Part shown: in pieces, positions 1-5,200 of the stretch | Numbering within the stretch: position 1 is the stretch's first letter | How the letters are laid out: the number at the start of each line of letters is the position of its first letter | DNA from: G713 sp034717835 | Lineage (GTDB): Bacteria > Chloroflexota > Anaerolineae > B4-G1 > SLSP01 | Assembly: GCA_034717835.1 (NCBI GenBank) | Contig: JAYELZ010000014.1 | Coordinates: 1-6,723, forward strand | Direction: 5' to 3' | Length of the DNA: 6,723 nucleotides | Program-made: the position numbers and the translations under genes | Notes under the pieces: generated by a model | What the model saw: only the letters and a program-made list of their open reading frames with translations | Databases searched by the model: none | What the model was told of the DNA's origin: nothing

Positions 1-22
1 GGCGCGTTTTTAGGCGCTGGTG

Positions 23-28
23 TATAAT
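23..28 (+). promoter_or_regulatory. Possible -10 box (TATAAT)
   Basis: A perfect TATAAT hexamer lies just inside the window; the matching -35 would fall at or beyond the left edge, so the promoter cannot be confirmed. A start point near 35 would make the transcript begin with the small hairpin TCCGG-TTCG-CCGGA (39-52) and then run through the N-rich FGE-like segment. The TAA inside this box (25-27) is also an in-frame stop for the FGE-like reading frame, which argues that the downstream segment is not the tail of an intact gene. Confidence 0.35.
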
Positions 29-51
29 CATTCCGCTGTCCGGTTCGCCGG

Positions 52-240
52 ATGGCGGGGGCGGCCGGAAACCGCCGGGTGGTTCGTGGCGGCTCGTTCA
101 ACAACAATCAGTCAAACGCCCGCTGCGCGTACCGCAACTACAACAACTCGAACAATCGCAACAGGAACAACGGGTTTCGTGTGGGGGTGGGTGTGGTGGC
201 GGCTCATTGCTCTCCGTATTCAGCGGCTCCACTCTTTTAA
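52..240 (+). repeat. FGE-sulfatase C-terminal fragment, DGR template-repeat-like
   Basis: The 62-codon frame contains RVVRGGSF followed by a run of Asn codons and then NARCAYRN and GFRV. This is the C-terminal signature of formylglycine-generating-enzyme (FGE-sulfatase, C-type-lectin-like) proteins, the fold most often used as the variable target of diversity-generating retroelements. About 11 codons between 100 and 174 are AAC or AAT, the adenine-rich pattern expected of a template repeat (TR), where each A is a potential mutagenesis site. The same frame is closed by TAA at 25-27 and no FGE body precedes it. It is therefore either a non-coding TR, a decayed target gene, or the end of a gene frameshifted at the window edge. 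No reverse transcriptase or accessory avd gene is visible; in DGRs these usually lie within a few kb. After GFRV the frame continues for about 20 residues to a TAA at 238-240, inside the palindrome CTTTTAAAAG (234-243). Family membership is fairly secure; the TR assignment is inference. Confidence 0.55.
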
Positions 241-302
241 AAGGGAAGCGAAGCGGCTCCGCCAGAAATGTCGCCCGGCTACGGCTTGGCGACCGAGGCT
301 GT

Positions 303-324
303 GTGTTTTGCTGATGCAAAACAC
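303..324. other. Perfect 9-bp hairpin with 4-nt loop
   Basis: GTGTTTTGC (303-311), loop TGAT (312-315), GCAAAACAC (316-324): a perfect 9-bp inverted repeat, extendable by G-U pairs in RNA. There is no T-run after it, so it is not a standard terminator. DGR variable repeats are commonly followed by a short hairpin or cruciform with a stem of about 7-10 bp and a 4-nt loop that promotes homing. The geometry here fits that class, though it lies about 120 bp past the GFRV codons, farther than in the Bordetella phage prototype. The structure is certain; the role is inferred. Confidence 0.5.
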
Positions 325-336
325 GTGAGAGAAAGC

Positions 337-441
337 GCGGCCTGTCCCCGGCCGCAGTCGCGGGCCTGCGGGCCCGTCGGCTCGGGCATATATCAACTGT
401 CCCCGGCCCCTAGGTTTGCGTCAGCAAGCCCTGGGCCGGGG
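337..441. other. Cluster of three consecutive GC-rich hairpins
   Basis: Three inverted repeats follow one another: GCGGCC 337-342 with GGCCGC 350-355; CGGGCC 361-366 with GGCCCG 371-376 (loop TGCG); and CCCCGGCCC 401-409 with GGGCCGGGG 433-441. The last encloses a second stem, 413-419 with 424-430 (one G-T wobble, loop GTCA), giving about 16 pairs in one imperfect hairpin. Together with the hairpin at 303-324 this is a compact structured block. It could be part of a non-coding RNA, for example the spacer of a DGR template RNA, or a chance product of GC-rich sequence. No known RNA family is recognised. Confidence 0.4.
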
Positions 442-640
442 CGCTTCGTTATGTGGTTCAGGTGCAAGATCGGCTTAATGAGAGGATTACTCCCATATCG
501 CTGGCAGGGGCTCGCCAAATCCCCGGCGGACGCAAACGCGCGCGGATCTGATGCTCCGCCTGGAGCGGAGGCGGGAGCGGCGGAGAGGCACACATAATCT
601 TCGGCACGACGTTTGACCTTTGATGTTCGACTCGCTCTTC

Positions 641-647
641 AAGGAGA
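641..647 (+). promoter_or_regulatory. Strong RBS for the SIR2 gene
   Basis: AAGGAGA lies 6 nt upstream of the ATG at 654. It fixes the start of the SIR2 frame and excludes the overlapping frame that begins at 620. Confidence 0.8.
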
Positions 648-653
648 TGACAT

Positions 654-1832
654 ATGACGTCCAATTCTCAACTGGTAGAAGCGTTGAAAAACCGTACCTT
701 GATCTTGTTCGTGGGCGCGGACTTACCCGAGACCATCACCGGGCGGCCCTCTCGCGCCGACCTGGCGCGCGGGCTGGCAGAGCGCCACGGCGTGGCGGAG
801 ACCCAATCGCTGGCGCAGGTGGCCCAGCGCGTGAGCCGGGCGGGCCACCGCTTCGACTTCACCGATTATCTCCGCCGGGAACTGGACACCGCCGGCACAC
901 CGATCCCGACTTTCTACCGGAACCTGGCAGCCTTTGTCCAGGCGCACGACGTGCCCGCCATCATCACCACCGCTTACCACGATCAGCTGGAACGCGCCTT
1001 GCGCGACGCCGGCGTGCCTTTCGACCGCATCGTGCGCGGCAGCGACGTGGCCTTCGCCCGTCCCAACCGCCTGGCGCTGATCAAGCTCTACGGCGACGTC
1101 CAGCTGCCCGACACCCTCGTCGTCACCGAGGACGATCACTTCGGCCTGGGGCGCAACCGCGACAAAGAGGATGTGCTCGACGAGGTGCTGGCCCTGCTCA
1201 AGAAGCAGACCGTGCTCTTCCTGGGCTACAATCTTGGCGATCCCGACTTTCACCTGCTCTGGCGCGAGGTGCTCGACCGCCTGGGCCGCTTCGCCCGCAC
1301 CGCCTACGCCGTCTGGCCCGGTTTACTGGAGGACGAACAACGCGTCTGGCGCGACCGCAGCATCCGGGTGTTGGAGACAGCTCCCTGGGGTTTGCTGAGT
1401 TCACAGAACGCTGGAATGGATCCACACAAAACCGAAACTCCAGAATTGCCTGAGCAGCACACGGACTTTGACCAACGGGGGCAACAGGTCGATACCCAGA
1501 TCAACGTCGCAGGCGATTACCATGCCCCACCGGTGCAGTCCATCCACATCACAGGTGACGGCAACGTCGTTGGCGATCATTCATCCAGCCATGTCGAGAA
1601 AAGCGGCTCTGCGGATACAGCGGAACCAGGTCAGCCCAACACGGCGCTGCTACGACGTCGCCTACGCCGACTCGATAGTGTGGAGATCGAGTCGCTCTGC
1701 CTGGACCATTTCCCCCAAGTCTACGACAAGTTTGCGCGGGGGTTACAACGTGGTGAGATGATGAACCTGCTGCTGGCTCACTGTCGGCACCACCCTGAGG
1801 ATGCGGAACGCTTAAATAATCTATTGAAATGA
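654..1832 (+). CDS. SIR2-like effector with C-terminal effector-associated (Death-like) domain
   Basis: A 392-aa soluble protein with three parts. Residues about 15-245 form a SIR2_2-type Rossmann NAD-binding domain: LFVGADLP (18-25) at the position of the GAG nucleotide loop, IITTAYHD (103-110), LIKLYGD (142-148) followed by TLVVTEDDHF, and FLGYNLGDPDF (189-199). Residues about 250-330 are a linker with two Gly/Asp-rich strand-like motifs, INVAGDYH (283-290) and ITGDGNVVGDHS (299-310). Residues about 332-392 are a charged helical domain (LRRLDSVEIESLCLDHFPQ) typical of small effector-associated or Death-like adaptor domains in bacterial conflict systems. SIR2 domains in defence proteins deplete NAD+ when activated; EADs are thought to dock the effector onto a sensor carrying the same domain. 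Two key positions deviate: Tyr146 replaces the catalytic His of the usual K-L-H-G-D motif, and Ala107 replaces Asn of TTNYD. NADase activity is therefore uncertain; the protein could be NAD-binding or use a variant mechanism. The start is set by AAGGAGA. The stop overlaps the SD of the next ORF, suggesting an operon. Domain calls are from motif recognition, not a search. Confidence 0.85.
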   Translation: MTSNSQLVEALKNRTLILFVGADLPETITGRPSRADLARGLAERHGVAETQSLAQVAQRVSRAGHRFDFTDYLRRELDTAGTPIPTFYRNLAAFVQAHDVPAIITTAYHDQLERALRDAGVPFDRIVRGSDVAFARPNRLALIKLYGDVQLPDTLVVTEDDHFGLGRNRDKEDVLDEVLALLKKQTVLFLGYNLGDPDFHLLWREVLDRLGRFARTAYAVWPGLLEDEQRVWRDRSIRVLETAPWGLLSSQNAGMDPHKTETPELPEQHTDFDQRGQQVDTQINVAGDYHAPPVQSIHITGDGNVVGDHSSSHVEKSGSADTAEPGQPNTALLRRRLRRLDSVEIESLCLDHFPQVYDKFARGLQRGEMMNLLLAHCRHHPEDAERLNNLLK

Positions 1833-1837
1833 GGTGA
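1831..1837 (+). promoter_or_regulatory. RBS pointing to an ATG at 1842
   Basis: GAGGTGA overlaps the SIR2 stop codon and sits 4 nt before ATG 1842. The ATG at 1861, which opens the winged-helix frame, has only GAGG directly abutting it, so the natural start is 1842, in a different frame. This is the main evidence that the downstream gene is frameshifted. Confidence 0.6.
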
Positions 1838-1841
1838 CTTG

Positions 1842-2103
1842 ATGCCTGAGATGACCGAGGATGCATGCCAGCCGGGGGCGCTATCACTTTGGAGTCCGGT
1901 TCGCGTCCGCAGTTTGGGAGCTACCTCCGGAGCAGGCGCAACGACACTTGGCCCAGCTGACTCGCACGGGGCTGGTGGCGTGGGAGCAGGATCCCTTTGA
2001 ATTGGGGGGACAGCGCAGCCCGCTGTGGCGGTTGCGACCACTCGTATATCGCCTCTTGGAGGGCGGCACGGCACCGGTGGGCCGCGGACCGCTAGCTTGG
2101 TGA
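1842..2103 (+). pseudogene. Small winged-helix protein gene, probably frameshifted
   Basis: Two overlapping frames appear to share one gene. The frame with the good RBS starts at 1842 and gives MPEMTEDACQ, then a helix-like ALSLWSPVRVRSLGA, before losing protein character and stopping at 1998-2000. The next frame, open from ATG 1861 to TGA 2101-2103 (80 aa), carries a recognisable recognition-helix and wing pattern: LPPEQAQRHLAQLTRTGLVAW, then RSPLWRLRPLVYRLLEGG. Joining them near 1912-1922 would give a winged-helix domain of about 85 aa. Winged-helix units of this kind occur as DNA-binding proteins or as modules of STAND/NACHT conflict ATPases. Its position directly after the SIR2-EAD gene suggests a regulator or partner in the same module. 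Alternatively the 80-aa frame may be translated as it is from 1861 with a weak RBS, or the shift may be a sequencing error. No gene name can be given. Confidence 0.5.
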
Positions 2104-2108
2104 CGTCA

Positions 2109-2146
2109 CAAGAAGAAAGCCCCACGGTGTATACCGCACCTGGGGC
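2109..2146 (-). terminator. Possible minus-strand intrinsic terminator
   Basis: GCCCCA (2119-2124) pairs with TGGGGC (2141-2146), and an inner CGGT (2125-2128) pairs with ACCG (2133-2136), with a 4-nt bulge at 2137-2140. On the minus strand the hairpin is followed by TTTCTTCTTG, a terminator-like T-rich tail. On the plus strand no T-run follows. No minus-strand gene is visible to the right, so its client would be a short RNA (see the candidate next to it). Confidence 0.4.
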
Positions 2147-2181
2147 CGTGGCCAAGGTCACTTGATGGGCAAACCTTGACA
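2110..2181 (-). ncRNA. Candidate short minus-strand RNA (speculative)
   Basis: A minus-strand promoter-like pair (TTGTCT, 16-nt spacer, TATACT) would start transcription near 2181, and the terminator-like hairpin at 2119-2146 would end it near 2110. This gives a transcript of about 70 nt between the winged-helix ORF and the type IIG gene. It would be complementary to the 3' end of the SIR2 operon transcript or to the leader of the type IIG mRNA. No RNA family is recognised; the evidence is only spacing of signals. Confidence 0.2.
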
Positions 2182-2187
2182 ACCACA

Positions 2188-2215
2188 AGTATAGCACAGC
2201 CGCCCACCAAGACAA
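2188..2215 (-). promoter_or_regulatory. Possible minus-strand promoter
   Basis: Read on the minus strand, TTGTCT (plus 2210-2215) lies 16 nt upstream of TATACT (plus 2188-2193), a fair sigma70-like match. It would drive transcription leftward, toward the terminator-like hairpin at 2119-2146. It overlaps the inverted-repeat arms, so the match may be a by-product of the palindrome. Confidence 0.3.
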
Positions 2216-2230
2216 TCCGGTGGGCTTTAT
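2202..2230 (+). terminator. Possible terminator of the SIR2 / winged-helix operon
   Basis: A 7-bp GC-rich stem, GCCCACC (2202-2208) with GGTGGGC (2219-2225), and a 10-nt loop are followed by TTTATACTT on the plus strand. This is a moderate intrinsic terminator placed 100 bp after the last ORF of the upstream operon. The same stem is the core of the larger leader structure, so it could also act as an attenuator for the type IIG gene. Confidence 0.45.
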
Positions 2231-2260
2231 ACTTCTCGGCTGTGACCTTAGATCCTAAAC

Positions 2261-2265
2261 AGGAG
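2261..2265 (+). promoter_or_regulatory. RBS of the type IIG gene
   Basis: AGGAG lies 8 nt upstream of ATG 2274, and an in-frame TAA at 2256-2258 excludes any earlier start. Confidence 0.75.
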
Positions 2266-2273
2266 TCGAACCA

Positions 2274-5200
2274 ATGACGATTCACATCGCGCAGGAAGAC
2301 CGCACGTTGACCGTCCAACAGATCCAGGGACTCTCGTCCGCCGACCGGTTGGCGGAGTTCTTCGCCTATCTCGGCTACCCGGAGGGGACGCGGGTACCGA
2401 TGACGGCGGAGGCACTGGGCCTCAGTCAGCGGCTGAAGGACGTGGTGCAGCGCGTGGAGCAGCTGGCGAGCGTTGACGAGATGCTGCGGATCTATCTCTT
2501 TGAGCTGACCTCGGTGACGGTGGCGCACACCCGTGCGCTGGCCCGCGTCTTCCGTAACCGCACGGGCAACTTCTTGCTGGTGCTCACCGACGATTACCGC
2601 CGCTTAGATTTTGTGCTGCTGGAGCGCGAGGTGCCTGGGCTGCCCGGCACCGGCGTGAGCGCGCGCCAGGTACTGATCCATCCCCGCGTGCTCTCCCTGG
2701 ACCGGCGCGACCCCGACCGCGTGGCGCGGCGCGTGCTGCGCCGCTTCACCTGCACTGAGCGCGATCCGGACGGCGCGCGTGATCCGTATGCGCAGCACGA
2801 TAAGTTGCGCAGTGCCTTCACCATCGCTGAGTGGGCTGAGCCGGGCTTCAACAACGTCGCGCTTTTCTCCGCTTATTATCTCAACGAACGGCTGCCCGAG
2901 CTGCCCGTTTGGAACGCTCCGGCGCGCAATCGTGACTTTCGAGCGGTGCGTAAAGTCTGGGCTGAGGCGCGGCGCAGCGTCCGCCGAGATGCCACGCAGG
3001 CGCCCGACGCGCTGATCCGCCCCATTCTGGAGACGCTGGGCTTCCGCGTGGAGGTGGAAAGCAAGGACGATGGCGCGGACTTTCTGCTGCACGTCGACGA
3101 CGGCGAGACGGCGGTCTGTGTGTTGGCCTACCCCTGGCACCGTTACCTGGACGGCAAGGACGCCACCCGCGATCCCGACCGCCCGGAGCAGAATCCCGGC
3201 GCGCAGGTGGTGGCGCTGCTGGAGGCGGAGGTGGCACCCTGGGCCATCGTCACCAACGGCAAGACCTGGCGGCTTTACAGCGCGCGCGCTCACTCCCGCG
3301 CTACCAACTACTACGAGATCGACCTGGAGGAGACGCTGGCGGCACCCGAGCCTGGCGAGGCCTTCCGCTACTTCTATCTGCTCTTCCGTGCGGCGGCCTT
3401 TGCCCTGGAGGAGCGCCACGTCGCCGGGGAGACGCGGACGCTCTCCTTCGTCGACTGGCTGCTGGCGGAGAGCGTGGCCTACGCCCGCGAGTTGGGCCAG
3501 CGGTTGAAGGAGCGTGTCTTCGCGCAGATTTTTCCCTACTTTGCCGAGGGGTTTATCGTCAGTTTGGGAGGTCCCGAGGCGCTACAGGCGTTGCCTGCGG
3601 ACGAGCGCGCGCAGCAGTTGGACGCGGTCTATCAAGCCACGCTGACCTTTCTCTATCGGCTGCTCTTCCTGCTCTACGCCGAGAGCCGCGAGCTACTGCC
3701 CGTCCGCGAGGTGCGCGGCTACTATCAGCTCAGTTTGCGGCGGATGAAGGAAGAAATAGCGGCGCAGGCTGGGCCGTTGGAGGATCAGGTGCCCCATCTG
3801 CTGGAGCACACTTACGCTACCGACAGCACGGCGCTCTACGAGCGACTGCAGGATCTCTTCACCGTCGTCGACCGGGGCAGCCAGGCGCACAACGTGCCCA
3901 CCTACAACGGCGGGCTTTTTATCACCGCCCCCGATCCCCAAGACACCCGGCGGGAGGCGGAGACGGCGCGCTTTTTGCAACGGGCAGCCATCCCCGACCG
4001 CTACCTGGCGTTGGGCTTGGACCGGTTGGCGCGCGATATCGACCTCCAGCGCGGCGATCTGGGACTCATTGACTACCAGAGCCTGGGCGTTCGCCAGCTG
4101 GGCAGTATCTACGAGGGCCTGCTGGAGTTCAAGATCCGGCTGACGGCGGATGAGGCGGGGGGAGCGGACGCTTTCACTATCCAACTGGTGGGCGATAAGG
4201 GCGAGCGCAAGGCCACAGGCTCCTACTACACGCCCGATTACATCGTCGCCTACATTGTGGAGCAGACCGTGGGGCCGGTGCTGGACAAAAAACTAACGTC
4301 GCTGGAACCGCGGCTGCGCGCGGCGGAGCGGCACTTTCACCGGGCGGTGCAGCACAAGCGCGAGGTGGAGGGCGTCGCCCAACCCGACGAGCCAGCGCTG
4401 TTGCAGCAGGTCGCGGGCGATGTGCTGCGCGACCTCTTCGACGTTAAAATTCTAGATCCCGCCATGGGCAGCGGGCATTTTTTGGTGGAAACGGTGGACT
4501 TTGTCACCGACCGGCTGGCGCGCTTTCTGGAGGGCTTCCGCTTTATGAGCACTTTCTTCGATGGGATGCGGGAGAGCATTGTGGCGGAACTCCAGCGGCA
4601 GGAGGTGACGGTGGATCTGAAGCAGCTCACCGCTCTGAAGTTACTCAAACGTCACGTGCTCAAGCGCTGTATCTACGGCGTAGACCTCAATCCGATGGCG
4701 GTAGAGTTGGCGAAGGTGAGCCTCTGGTTAGATTGCTTCACACTGGGCGCGCCGCTCTCCTTCCTGGATCACCACCTGCGTTACGGCAACAGCCTCATCG
4801 GGGCTAGGGGGCGGGACGTGGCGGACGAGTTCGCCGCCGATATGCCGCTCTTCGGCAGTGGGCCTTTTAGCGGGCTACTGCGGGCGGCGCAGACCATCCA
4901 GCAGATCAGCGCTAACACCGATGTGACGCTGGATCAGGTGCGGGAGAGCCGCAGCCTCTACGACATCTACGCGGAGCAGGCACTGCCCTATAAGCGGCTG
5001 TTAGATATCCGCGTGGCGCGGCACTTTGGCGTGGAGCGGGCCGACGAGTTCCTACGGGCGCACACGCCGGAGCAGGCGCTGAAGATCGTGCGGGGCCGGG
5101 CCGAGGACGTCGATCCTGTTTATCGGGAGGTTGTGGCGCGGGTCCGCGATCTCTACGACGAAAAGCGCTTCTTCCATTGGGACTTGGAGTTCCCGGAGGT

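Larger units (their letters stand above)
241..653. other. Gene-poor GC-rich region upstream of the SIR2 gene
   Basis: I see no convincing gene here. Frames are open on both strands because of high GC, but they give low-complexity Arg/Pro/Ala/Gly proteins with no RBS. One frame, 414-551 (45 codons after a TAG, no ATG, ending in TGA), has more protein-like composition (RYVVQVQDRLNER) and could be a decayed gene end, but I cannot name it. The stretch contains a 12-bp direct repeat (CTGTCCCCGGCC at 342-353 and 397-408) and several hairpins listed separately. A GC-rich inverted repeat (CTCCGC 554-559, GCGGAG 565-570) lies further down. No strong promoter for the SIR2 gene is evident; TTGACC at 613-618 has no good partner -10. 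Confidence 0.5.
2154..2249. repeat. Nested inverted repeats with alternative pairings, type IIG leader
   Basis: Four perfect inverted-repeat pairs occur in 96 bp. D: AAGGTCAC 2154-2161 with GTGACCTT 2242-2249. A: AAGTATA 2187-2193 with TATACTT 2228-2234. B: CACAGCCG 2195-2202 with CGGCTGTG 2237-2244. C: GCCCACC 2202-2208 with GGTGGGC 2219-2225. D, A and C nest into one long hairpin. B crosses A and shares bases with D and C, so B is an alternative fold or pseudoknot arm. The element ends 11 nt before the RBS of the type IIG gene. It may be an attenuator or switch, an operator with dyad symmetry, or a small palindromic element; no target-site duplication is seen. Confidence 0.55.

Noticed and set aside
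90..180. AAC-rich tract as a simple microsatellite or CRISPR-like repeat
   Set aside because: The codons form a coherent FGE signature with interspersed Arg, Tyr and Cys; there are no spaced identical repeats.
268..597. A 109-codon plus-strand frame in the gap before the SIR2 gene
   Set aside because: No RBS, low-complexity composition, and it spans the hairpin cluster; not supported as a gene.
723..1253. A 176-codon minus-strand frame opposite the SIR2 domain
   Set aside because: Mirror of the SIR2 codons; low-complexity, no homologous pattern.
620..1453. A 277-codon plus-strand frame overlapping the SIR2 gene
   Set aside because: It is Arg/Pro/Gly-rich with no motif, and the SIR2 frame has a strong RBS and clear domains; this is a GC-driven shadow.
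2176..2181. TTGACA as a plus-strand -35 for the type IIG gene
   Set aside because: No -10-like hexamer lies 16-18 nt downstream; TATAGC is only 8 nt away and TATACT (2228) is too far.
2604..3419. A 271-codon minus-strand frame inside the type IIG gene
   Set aside because: Antisense shadow of a GC-rich coding region, without recognisable domains or an RBS; the plus strand has conserved motifs throughout.
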